DNA from: Sinotaia quadrata
Taxonomy: Eukaryota; Mollusca; Gastropoda; Architaenioglossa; Viviparidae
DNA length: 64,000 nt
Direction: 5' to 3'
NCBI GenBank assembly: GCA_028829895.1
Contig: CM054180.1
Coordinates: forward strand, 115,865,973 to 115,929,972
Shown here: in pieces, positions 11,913-51,900 of the stretch
Position numbering within the stretch: the first letter of the stretch is position 1
How the letters are laid out: the number at the start of each line of letters is the position of its first letter
Notes under the pieces: generated by a model
What the model was told of the DNA's origin: nothing
The model's database searches: none
What the model saw: only the letters and a program-made list of their open reading frames with translations
Position numbers and translations under genes: made by a program

Positions 11913-11938
11913 GTCTGTCTGTCTGTCTGTCTATCTAT
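11748..11938. repeat. (CTAT)n/(CTGT)n tetranucleotide microsatellite
   Basis: About 190 bp of CTAT units end in CTGT units; on the other strand these are GATA/GACA units. The repetitive IYLS-type open frames in it are not genes. Confidence 0.98.
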
Positions 11939-12344
11939 AACGTCAGCTATAAAAAATGTTTGTGTATGTTGTATGTGGTTTTTGTGTGTGTGGTTTGTGC
12001 ACGTGTGTATGTAAATATATGGCGTGTATATGTGTATACACATGTACATATATATATATATATGCATGTGTATACGTATGTATGCGTGTGTGTGTGAGCA
12101 CAAGCGCATAACTTGTCTTTTTGTGTAGACTGTAGAGGGGTGTTGGTGATAGGGGACGATACTGAGACGACTTTCTTCAGACAGCCCGCTCAGTAGTGGA
12201 GAAAACCGGTCAAGGATTGCGGCACTTTATCGATCCTAACGCAGCAAGTCGTGCTACATATCGCCTGTCGTTTGCACGTCTGTTCAACAGGCACCCATCG
12301 AAGCCATTTGATCTTCAGTACTGTGACGCCTGTGCTACACTAGT

Positions 12345-12572
12345 CATCGGTTATGATTATTATTATTAATTAATCACACATAACTAATTACAAGTGATGA
12401 TAATCTCAGTTTATGTTATTAATAATTTCCCCAAAGACACCACTCGTCTCACTTGGCGGATATGCGGGCGCTGTAAACGTTTCCACATCATGAAAGACAA
12501 ACATTTAACGTCGCATAATATTTCGTAGGTGAAAAACTTCTTACCAAAGGAGAAGACAATCCATCTTTTAAT
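12345..12572 (-). repeat. Dispersed repeat family 2, copy 3 (inverted)
   Basis: The reverse complement matches 7780-8020 and 8820-9041, including the 'gcgggcgctgtaaacg'/'gcatatccgccaagtgag' core and the cataact/aattacaagtgatga end. Confidence 0.8.
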
Positions 12573-12813
12573 CTATATTTAGCAAGCCCCCATCCACCCA
12601 CTATCTCTCTGACATATGGTTATCAATATGTGTAGGAAGGTCAATAAATGTAACAAATAAATTTATTAAATCAACAATCAAATATATAACATATGAATAT
12701 AATCAAAGAGTGTTGATATTTGTATCACTTCTCAACAATGTTTTATTAATGCTGGACAATCATTCAGTGTTTATCCTAGTATAGACATTAGCAGTCAATT
12801 AACATAGATATAT

Positions 12814-13612
12814 AATCAAGTTCATGGATATCATCACAAAAATGAGAGTAGAGTTTCAGAGAAATAATGAAAGTCAATACACATAACTTTTTCAAAGATG
12901 GCGGCTGTCACCGTTACATGTGCACAATCACGTGGTTTGCAACAAGTAATTGTCTTTCTTATTCAGGTGATAGCCTCACATATCTTTCCTAGGCACGTGA
13001 CACAACTGTCCCAGAATCCTCGACAAGCTCACAAAGCACGCCTTAGAGAATCGACCTTGAATTTTATATGCACTATCAAGCAAATCAGAAGGAATGTTCT
13101 TTAATTTCTACAGGTAGTACTCAACACACCACAAGGAACATTCAAAATAATCTTCATGAATTCTCAAGAACAAACTCAAGCCACCATTTCCACAGTACTG
13201 GCAAATTTGATTCATTAGAATCAACTTACAGCAAGACGTTTTATTGATAAGTTGACGAGAATGCTGGATTTACACACCAACATGACCCAAGCAAGTACAG
13301 TAGTCACTGCTGTCTGGAGTGAAAGGACAAAAAGGCATGCTTTCTCATAAGCTAATGATTGCCTTTATGACCAGGACTTGAGTTATGTTCAATTCAAAGT
13401 GATTAGAATAGAGTACTTCTTCAAATAAAAACTTCTGGTCCATCCCCATTGTATGAGTTTGAACAAGTGTGAGATTATTAGTCAGAAAAACTACTCAGTT
13501 GGAACTGGTTTGGATTGCATCAGCAATTTTCTAGTATATTCTCAATCCAAGTTATTCATTCCAACATTTACACTTACAAAAATTACCATCATAAGAAGTG
13601 CCCAAGATCAGT
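12814..13612 (+). repeat. Dispersed repeat family 1, copy 2
   Basis: The same orientation as 3630-4860, but shorter in the middle. Shared landmarks include tcaagttca-ggatat, tttgcaacaagta, gctggatt-aca-accaaca and 'ggaactggtttggattgcat'. Confidence 0.7.
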
Positions 13613-14254
13613 GTTACATACTAGTTTATGTTTAATGACTCTGTCTAAATATCCGGCTTTTAAGGTTATTAGTTTTAATATTCGCACCTATACTGATGAC
13701 AGACTGGTTGCCTAATTCACCTTTCAGCCTTTACACTAGATTGCCCTGGAGTCCTGACACTCAATGTAATGACAGGTAAATTCGTGTACTAAGCATTGTT
13801 TGCAATAGTTAGTTATCTTATAGTTGACTGATTACAACATAGAAAATCATTCATATCACATTTGGCTCCACACCCATCAACCCGTCGGTCGCACTTATAA
13901 CACTGCGTCACAAAAAAAGATTGTTTGAAAGTTGTCTACGATTTTTCAACTGATTTAGAACAATTTTGCACTGCCAAATTTGAAATTAACATCCGTTTTT
14001 TTAAAATCAAGTCAGGTTTTAAAATAATCTAATTCGATTTTTAAAAATCCGTTCTTATAGCTAAATCGATTACATATTTGTAACATCATTAGGCAATTTT
14101 TGTTAATATTTCTCTTCCAAAATATGATTTTAAATTAAAAATAATTAATTTCATTTATTAAATGTTACAAAAGTTGATTAGTGTACATTGAATGGTAGAC
14201 ATTGATAACGGTAAGTACATATAAATTCAATATTAGGTCATCATTATTCAAAAT

Positions 14255-14411
14255 TCAGGGCATGAACTTCCGTCTCTTCGAACTTCTAGAATGCTCAGTA
14301 GTAGGAATGTCTCTCTTTAGAGTCCAACAGTAATCAGCCATCATGACTGCATCCCAGCGTCCCTGATACCTGGTTTCCATCTCTTTCATATCCTGATGAA
14401 ATCTCTCCCAA
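14255..14411 (-). pseudogene. C-terminal fragment of a dispersed transposon-associated protein
   Basis: The minus strand reads W-E-R-F-H-Q-D-M-K-E, then METRYQGRWDAVMMADYCW, a short basic stretch and a stop at 14255-14257. The segment resembles the end of a multicopy invertebrate protein family that I remember as starting this block GERFHQD. The upstream frame breaks within about 20 bases (a stop precedes the block), so it is a relic. I do not know the element's formal name. Confidence 0.45.
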
Positions 14412-14494
14412 AAAGAAAATAGTTGTTATTTGTCGTCACAATTCATAAAGCCTAAGTACTCTCCCATTTTCCATCGTGACACAAGTAAGATATT

Positions 14495-14498
<4 letters not shown>

Positions 14499-14576
<78 letters not shown>

Positions 14577-14592
14577 ACACACACACACACAC
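14499..14592. repeat. (AC)n microsatellite
   Basis: About 47 AC units with one TC interruption. Confidence 0.97.
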
Positions 14593-14899
14593 ATGAGCGG
14601 CCCATTTATTATGCAATGTTAAAGACGATGCAAATCAAACTTCAATGTACAGAATTCTTGAAACGACCCCTCAAAATCAATCTTCGCACAGTGCAGACAG
14701 GTGAGGGCGCGGGGACTGACGTCGTGGAAGTTAAAAATTGACCAAGATCTTAAATCCGTTTCATCTGTCTTTCAGTGCAGCCATGCACCTTTCTTTCGAT
14801 GAGGTCGAACTATTACGTCGACAAAACAGGTTAGCCGAAAGGGGCATAACGCAGTGCTGCAATCAGGCGAGGGTTGCGCGTTTCGCTCGTTGCTACGGT

Positions 14900-15412
14900 A
14901 AACAATGATCTCGTGCGGTCCTACGTCAGTGATCTGTGACCATGTCGGTTTGGCAACCTGTGATGAATCGACGTTTCCATTTTTTAATACTTGTCAAGAG
15001 CTAAACTAAGATATATATATTATAATGCTTTTTGGCGGTATAGCCTATCACCCATGCCTGGCAACAGAAGCAAGTGTAATTACAGGGGACACACACGTGA
15101 CCGTATACACTACTACAGCCGCTCTTTCTATTGCACGAGTTAGGCTCTGTGAATAAGTTCTTTTAGCTGGCTGATTGGCTTTAAATTATTTTTCACGACA
15201 GCTAGTACTACAAATCGGTATACAAGCTCCCTTGAGTTGAGGGAAAGACGGCTGTCAACGTAAAGCGACCAGAGTCAAAGTGACGTACTTATTTACAGTG
15301 GCGCAGGTTAAAAATTAAACGTAAAAGTGCTTCCGTTATAACCGTAGACAGAGTTTATTCACACAGCGAGTTTCCTCTCAGGAAATCCGAGCGGTCCAGC
15401 CACATCAAATCT
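14900..15412 (+). promoter_or_regulatory. Probable 5' leader/promoter region of the long stomatin isoform
   Basis: Less AT-rich than its surroundings and directly upstream of first exon 1A. A good acceptor-like sequence (tttcctctcag, ending 15381) suggests that the coding exon may be preceded by a separate untranslated exon. No TATA box at a fitting distance was recognised. Confidence 0.35.
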
Positions 15413-44619
<29,207 letters not shown>

Positions 44620-47179
44620 AACACCATCCACAAGAGAGTACACACACCATCTGTAGAGGGTGGTAGAAGACTTCACCAGTTTAGTGCGGTTTTTAAAATG
44701 CTGAGTAAGATGTGAAAATCCAAGATCTAACAATTTTAATCAAGCAGAAAAAGAATGGATATCATATAGAATAACCTTTAAAACTCACCATATGACAATT
44801 TATTTTATTTACTTTAAGAGAATGTTCTCATATTTGAGATAAAGTATTGTTTCCTGTAAAATAACAGATTGTTTTGAGACTGATTTGAAGATAAACTGTG
44901 TCATAAGCATACTCTTAACATGTGTCTTATTACTTATCTGCATTTAGTTTTTTTTGTCCTCGTTATAAACATTCTATCAAGATATTATTCACGCATTCAG
45001 TTTTCCCACGAAGGACAAAAGTATTGGTGGGTTTCTTTGTTTATTGTGTTGCTTCCAGTCAGACTTAATCTCTTGTCTTTCGTTTATGTATAGTGTTTTT
45101 GTTATTAAGACTTTCTAAACAAACAAAAGTTAGTAAATGAATGGCTTCGTGCCCATTACCAGAATTCTCTTCACTACTTTTGACAAGATTGTGTCAGTAA
45201 ATCACTACATCCTTCAGACAGAAAATAATTAAGTTACTAGAGCTAACAGATTGACAGTGAGTCACTAATACTAAGAGAAAGGGTGTGAGTCACAGGAACT
45301 AATATATAGAAAGCGAGTCACTAAAACTAACATGCATGAAGTGAGTCACTAGAACTAGCAGAAAGGGAATGAGTCACTAAAATTAATTTACAGGAAGTGA
45401 GTCACTAAAACTAACACACAGGAAGTGAGTCACTAGAACTAGCAGACAGATAATGAGTCACTAGAACTAACATTAATGAAGTGAGTCACTAAAACTAACA
45501 TTAATGAAGTGAGTCACTAAAACTAAAAGACATGAAGTCTGCTCGGTTCTCCAGCGTCAATTTTAAATTTTGTTTTGTATCTAATTAATATCTATTTTAT
45601 TTTATCATTTGAATCTAATTGTTGTTCATTTTCAAAGCAAAGAATCACATGCCATTAACGTCTGTGTTTTGAAAATAAATATTTGAGAACTGTTGCGAAA
45701 CATTTACAGACAATACTTGTGAGTTGTTGCCTTATTAACCTTTTCGTCTTCTATTTTAAATGGTGTTAATGTTTTGAAATCATTTCATTGTATAAAATAA
45801 AAAAGCAAATTTTTATTTGCCATTGTAGACAATCACAACAAATATTTCATGTTTGTTTTATTATTGTATTTCTTCAAATTAAAAATTATATATAGACTTG
45901 TCTCATTAATTTATCTCATTAATAGCGTTTAATTTATTTCAATTTTTGTAATGCTTTATTTACAGAATTACATTAATGTAATCTTCCGACTACCCATGAC
46001 CTTGGTTACACTTGTTTCACAGAACCATGTTTCACCTTGGCACAGTATAGCTCAATATGAGGATCTCATTACACGTTTTAAATTGATATTTGTCTTATTA
46101 CATAATGCATTATTGTAATTATTGCTAAAAAAAAAATTCTCACCTTTCTTTTTCTGTCTTTTTTATGTGAGAACAGTACTATCAATCCCTGAGATAAATT
46201 TGGTGATACTGATTTTTGTTATCTAACATGTTTATTAGGATCAGTCATTAGTCAAAAAGTGAATTTGTAATTTTCCGTGTGACTGACTGTAATATGAATG
46301 ACGCCCCCAAAACGTCTTGGGCATAACACCTCGTACATGTTGTCGTTAGTTGTAAAAATAAGGTACTTAATAGGGTAGTGTATTAATTTAATTTGTTTTC
46401 TGTGACAGTAATTATAATTTGTTTGATGGTCAAACATTTTATCATAGACTATTTACGTGTGTATGTGCGTGCGTGTATGTTTTACAAATTAATGACTTCA
46501 AGTTCCAATTAGGGCTCCAACACAAAGTTTTATCATTGGGAGTAAATCACCCTATCGCTGGTCTCTGTTACAAGTGGATGTTGATTTTAGGGCATTCATA
46601 GAACCAGTTAATCTTAAGAAATAGTTTTTTTTTTTTTTTTTTGGCGATACGTCCAAGTAATTAAGAAAATAATGTCATACTTTTACGGATTCATTTCTCA
46701 AAATCGAAAATTAAATGAGAGGAAGGGGAAAAAATTTCAGAAAACAGGAAATAAAATATATCATTATCGCTTTAAAACTAAATAACTTTTTGACCATATA
46801 TGAACTGTAATTGATATTGATGTACATTGTTATTGTACATATATAGTTCAGGGTCTTCTTATTTGAGTGTTATAGTAACAACTTCCGGCACAGAATATAT
46901 AATATATATATTTTTACCTGTTTTAGTTTTGTTGTGATTTCTTAACTATGTTTATTGCATGAAAACATCAAGTTATTTTTAAACTATTTTAAATTTTAAA
47001 AAATCTATACATTTATTATACTAATAAATTCTTAGTTCTTTATAAAAACACGGAAAGCACGTATCTGCTAATTGTAACATGCTAATCGCAGTGCAATAGA
47101 AGACGGTCTTTTTCAGTTTATTCACCTGACAATAAAATAGTTTCAGTTGATTTTAGACAAATTATTTGATACTGTGTTT
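44620..47179 (+). other. 3' UTR and downstream region of the stomatin gene
   Basis: There is no further open frame of interest. The first good poly(A) signals on the plus strand are AATAAA at 45674-45679 and 45796-45801, so the 3' UTR may be about 1.1 kb and include the TGAGTCA array. The rest is AT-rich. Confidence 0.5.
45250..45530. repeat. 30-bp minisatellite carrying nine AP-1 sites
   Basis: The unit is 'gaagtgagtcactaaaacta' plus acatacag-like sequence. TGAGTCA, the AP-1/TRE core, is intact in nine units (first 45258-45264, last 45510-45516); one further unit reads CGAGTCA. Confidence 0.93.
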
Positions 47180-47184
47180 ATGCA
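47180..47184. repeat. Target-site duplication, left copy
   Basis: ATGCA directly abuts the left LTR; the same five bases follow the right LTR. Confidence 0.93.
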
Positions 47185-48731
47185 TGTTACGTTTCCAGTA
47201 TTTATTTAAAGACCCTGCTTAGAATAATTAAAAGACTTTAAATATAATTAATTCTTCCCCTCATATTCTACGCAGACTGGTTGCTCAATTTATTATCTGA
47301 CTAATTAAAAGTGCGTCTTGTAGTTCAGACGACAAATTTACAGACTAATAAACTGCGAACTTTTAGCTAGATTTGAAAACAGTTAAATCCCTCTAAATTA
47401 ATATGCACTCGTCATCAATCTTTCTACTCATCCGCCCCCATTCAAATCTAAGAATTAATCTAATTGGTCTATTGTGCATAGAAATCAACTACTAAGAGGT
47501 ATTAACAAAGAAAATAAGATTTAATAAAGTTTAACAAATTAACAATAAATCGAATGCAACGCGAATAGTCTTCACTCTGTCTTTACGCGCCTATGCCTGA
47601 TTTTTGTCAATCTAAATTGCCAGAAAAGTGTTCCTTTGAGATCTGTACACTTGATCTTGCACTTAGCTCTATTCTTGTGTCCTTGGTCTCAACACTCAGT
47701 CATGCTGATTCGTTCCCTCAGTCCCCCTTTAACGACACACGTGGTGCATAAGGAATGATGTCCCTTTGTTAGTGGCTAGGAACTGGAATTTTTGCAGCAT
47801 GGCCCTCAGAGTGGATTTCGACACGCTTACACCAATAAGCTAATGCAGGTGAGGCATGGTGAAACATGAACCATGAGCCGACCTGTGGATGCAACGTGTT
47901 TGGATATAATTCTCAACCTAACAGCCCTACTTAGGCATGGCTCAATTAAATGCGCTGAACAAAGAGTTTCGACTTCGCGTCGCTTTACAATTAGATTTAG
48001 AAAAAATATAATCGTCTCACATGTGTTCCATTTAACAGTCATGACGTATGAAGCAATAAAATAGATACAACGTTAAATTAATGTTCATACAAGGGGTAAT
48101 TCAAACCGACAGAGCGCTTCACAATTTACAATTTAAATTACACGCAATAATTGAATTACATGAAGAATTCATATCGAGCGCAGCATTCTGGCTCTTAGTG
48201 AATTAAAACAATATAAATTAAAGTACAGAAATGGAAAAATGGTTACAATAAATTTATATTCCGTAACATATAGGTTTTCAGCTATTTCTCTGAACCATGC
48301 TCAAGTGTATATGGAAATCATATAATACATAGCACAAATACATACTTAAACAATACATAGGCAAATACTATTAAATGAAATGATACCTTTGAGAGAAGTC
48401 GAAGGGTACCTTGATTCTCTATGGCGCCGGCTGCCTCTCACGACCCGAGTAAGCTGATGGAATTAGCTAAAATGTGCTCGAAGTGAGGGAGCGGAAGCGT
48501 GTGGGTACATATATAGAAAGGTATATTGCGTATCACGTGACTGTTCGCAAAGCATGTGGTTGGTTCGAGAACTGGACAATGGTCCTAAAGTTACATAACA
48601 TCTTGACCTGTTCTAGAAGCACCTAGAAAAAGGAAGCTTTGAACAAAGGGGTCAAGGGTTTCAAATATTCGAATTTGAAGTAAACAAGGCTAGTGGGTCA
48701 CGAAGTCGGACAATTTTATCAGACTGTGACA
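47185..48731 (-). repeat. 3' LTR (1547 bp)
   Basis: On the plus strand it starts TGTTACG and ends CTGTGACA, so it has the TG...CA ends typical of LTRs. I found no difference from 53884-55430 on reading. Minus-strand AATAAA motifs near 47203 and 47287 are candidate poly(A) signals. The small open frames it contains recur in the other LTR and are not genes. Confidence 0.96.
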
Positions 48732-48744
48732 CCCCCTTGCTTTT
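48732..48744 (-). other. Polypurine tract
   Basis: The minus strand reads AAAAGCAAGGGGG directly before the 3' LTR, the plus-strand DNA primer of reverse transcription. Confidence 0.85.
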
Positions 48745-48954
48745 GAGGCGTTTATCTTACCAAAGATAAAATGCCTCCTACAAATTATGTATGATAAAAT
48801 GTAGAAGTCCACAATGAAGAAAAATTTACACAAAAAAAATTTCGACATTCCTAGAAATAAAGTGTGCAACTATATTTCATATTTACAGGAAGGAATCCGT
48901 AGGGTTCAGTTAATTGATTAAACAACATTCTATCAGTACCGGCACTTGATGGCA
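48745..48954 (-). other. Element 3' untranslated segment
   Basis: About 210 bp between the Gag-Pol stop and the polypurine tract, with no open frame and no room for an envelope gene. Confidence 0.7.
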
Positions 48955-51900
48955 TCAAGCACGACTCATGTAATCTGCGCCAACATTCAAAGACCCTTTG
49001 ATGTAATGAATATTTGCGTCATACTGTGTCAGAAACAAAGACCAACGCATTAAACGGCTGTTCGTAAATTGCGCCTGTCCGAGAAAGGCCAACGGCTGGT
49101 GATCGCACTCAATGACAAAGGTTTTTCCGTACAAATAGTTTTCGAACTTTTTTATGGCCCAAACTATTGCAAGACATTCCTTTTCACTGGTGGAATATTT
49201 CTGTTCAGTAGTTGTGAGTTTACGGCTTGCATATGCAACTGGGTGTTTGGTGTCATTGTGTTCTTGTAATAACACTGCTCCTAATCCTGTGTTGCTAGCA
49301 TCAGTCCTTAACAAGAATGGTTTTGTCAGATCTGGCAGTTTAACAACTAAATCTGAAGTCAGTCTAGATTTCAGTGTGTCAAAAGCGTTTTGGCATGCAT
49401 CAGTCCACACTACTTTTGTAGGCATATTCTTACGTGTCAAGTCAGTCAGAGGACATGCAATGGCACTAAAATCTGGTACGAATTTTCTGTAATAGTTAGC
49501 AAGACCAAGAAAACTTCTAACTTGTGTTTTTGTTAGCGGTTGTGAAGTGTCCTTAAGTTGTGCTATCTTAGCTTCACTTGGCGACATAGTTCCATGACTC
49601 AACTTGTGTCCCAAGAAGTCTAAGGAGAATTGTGCTATTTCACACTTCGTAGGGCGGGCAGTGAGGTTGGCTTGCTTTAATCTGGCTAGCACGTCTCGTA
49701 AGAGTGTCAAGTGCTCCTCCCATGTCTGGGTGCCTAGAATTAAATCATCCATGAAGTTCTCAACTCCACGTCCGTACAGTGGTTCTAACAATGACCGCAT
49801 CATCTTAGAAAAAATGCTTGGAGCGTTTGAAACTCCGAAAGGCATAACTTTCCATGTGTAGTTTCCTACTGGTGTAGTGAAAGCTAGTATGTGTCGATCA
49901 GTGTCCTTGACCTTGATTTGCCAAAAACCGCGTGACAAATCTATTTTGGTATAGTAATGAGCGTTAGCTAGCTTAGTGAAGATGAGATCCGGATCAGGAA
50001 GAGGTTCGGCACAAAACTCTGTCACTTGATTGAGTTTGCGGTAGTCTACGCAAAAACGGAACGAGTTATCACGTTTTTTAATCAACACGATGGGTGATCC
50101 GTAGGCACTGTCAGTCTTCTCTATGACCCCTAGATCTAGCATAGTCTTAATCTCACGTCTAACGTCATCTATCTTAGCGTGTGGCAACGGATACGGCTTC
50201 AAACGTATCGGTTTGTTGTCAGTCAGCTTCAGTGAAAATTCTATTAAGTCTGTCAACCCTGGTTTGTCTGTCAGAGTAGATGAGAACTCATTAAGCAATT
50301 CATTCACTTCTTTTTTCTGTCTTTCTGTCAAGGCTTCATTTACCCTAACGTCTTTGACAGTTTCGTCCGTCTGTAGAGGACAGTTTGGTAAAGTACCAGT
50401 GACGCAATCAGTCTCCCCCTCGTCCTCTGTAACTATCGTCGCTACGACAAAATCAGCTTGAGTGGTTTGATCCTCACGGCTTATGTACTTTTTGAGTAGG
50501 TTAACATGAAAGATTTTCTCTCTCTTTCCTGTCTGCACCTTATAGTTCAGTCCCCCTAGCTTGGCGGTAACTACAAAGGGCCCCTTCCATTTCATCTGAA
50601 GTTTGTTATGTGCTTCAGGAAGCAACAGTAACACTTTGTCATTAACTTCAAATTCTCTAGGTTTGGTGTGCTTATTGTAATATTCTGCCTGTCTAGACTG
50701 AGCTATCGTCAAGTTTTCCCGTGCTATCTTGCCTATAGTTTCAAGACGGTTTCTTAAGTCAGTGACGTATGTATAAGTTGTCTTAACTTCGTCATCTGTC
50801 TTTTCATCAGTCCAAAGTGCCTTCAAAATCATCATCGGTCCGCGTACAGTACGTCCGTAAAGTAGCTCAAATGGTGAAAACCCGGTGGAAGATTGTGGCA
50901 CCTCCCTATATGCAAATAGTAGGGCAGGGATGTATCTGTCCCAGTCTTTCGGTTTATCTGTGGCGAGCTTTTTAAGTGCTGTTTTTAATGTCCCATTGTA
51001 TTTTTCAATCAGACCATTTGCCTGGGGGTGGTATGGTGTGCAAGTAAGATGTTTGATGGAAAGTAAACGATTTACTTCCTTCATTACGTTGCCTATGAAT
51101 TGACTCCCCTGATCCGTCAAAATTTCAGTAGGAATTCCAACACGACTCCAAAGACCGAAAAGGGCTTCGGCGACAGTTTCAGTATCAATATTTTTCAATG
51201 GTACTGCGTCGGCGAATCTTGTTGCGTAATCAATAGTGGTCAGCACGTATCGATTACCTCTCGTTGATGTGGGTATTATAGGCCCAATCAAATCCAATGC
51301 TACGCGCTTGTAGGGTTCACTGATCAGTTCAGGCTCTCCTAACGGTGCGGGTCTGATTGAATTTTTAGACTGTGTTCTCTGGCATGTGTCGCAACTTAAC
51401 ACGAATCTACGGATATCGGCAGTGATGTCCGGCCAATAAAACTCACTTGTAATACGACTAGTTGTTTTTTGTACACCCATGTGTGCACCAAAAAGACTCT
51501 CATGACCTAATCGTAATACGTCATTTCGTTTGGTTTGTGGAACGACTAATTGTTTCCGAAATTCGTCTCCCACTTTCGAATAGCGGTACAATAAACCCTT
51601 TTTCAGAATAATGCACGCTTTCTTATTCGAATCGTCAGTGTTGACGTCACTAACAAGTACAGCTTGTCTGCGTAACTTGTCTAGTGTTTCGTCCTCAGCT
51701 TGTAATATTTCAATCTCGCTAACTGTTGCTTTATCTACGGCTGGTGCGGCAGACATCGGTGCAGTTACAGATTTGTCTTTACTACTCGCTGCTCTGGTTA
51801 CAGCGTTAACCAGTGGTGGTTCAGTTGAAGTTTGTTTTTTGCACGGCAAAACATACTTGCAACCAAGGATCACGTCATGCGGTGAGTTTTCCATAACTGC

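Larger units (their letters stand above)
10207..15412. other. Intergenic region between the divergent stomatin genes
   Basis: These 5.2 kb must hold the promoters of paralogue A and of the long isoform of the plus-strand gene. They contain a 47-bp triplication, T-GT-GA and GATA-type tracts, one copy each of dispersed families 1 and 2, a transposon-protein fragment and an AC tract. No complete gene is visible. Confidence 0.7.

Noticed and set aside
14784..14830. ATG frame MHLSFDEVELLRRQN with a gttagc donor as another stomatin first exon
   Set aside because: It leaves in phase 2, which does not fit exon 2 (needs phase 1).
47827..48042. Small frames in the LTR (repeated at 54526-54741)
   Set aside because: They occur in both LTR copies because the LTRs are the same; no domain and no sign of translation.
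48732..48954. Possible envelope gene after Pol
   Set aside because: Only about 220 bp remain between the Pol stop and the 3' LTR, so the element is a retrotransposon without an envelope.
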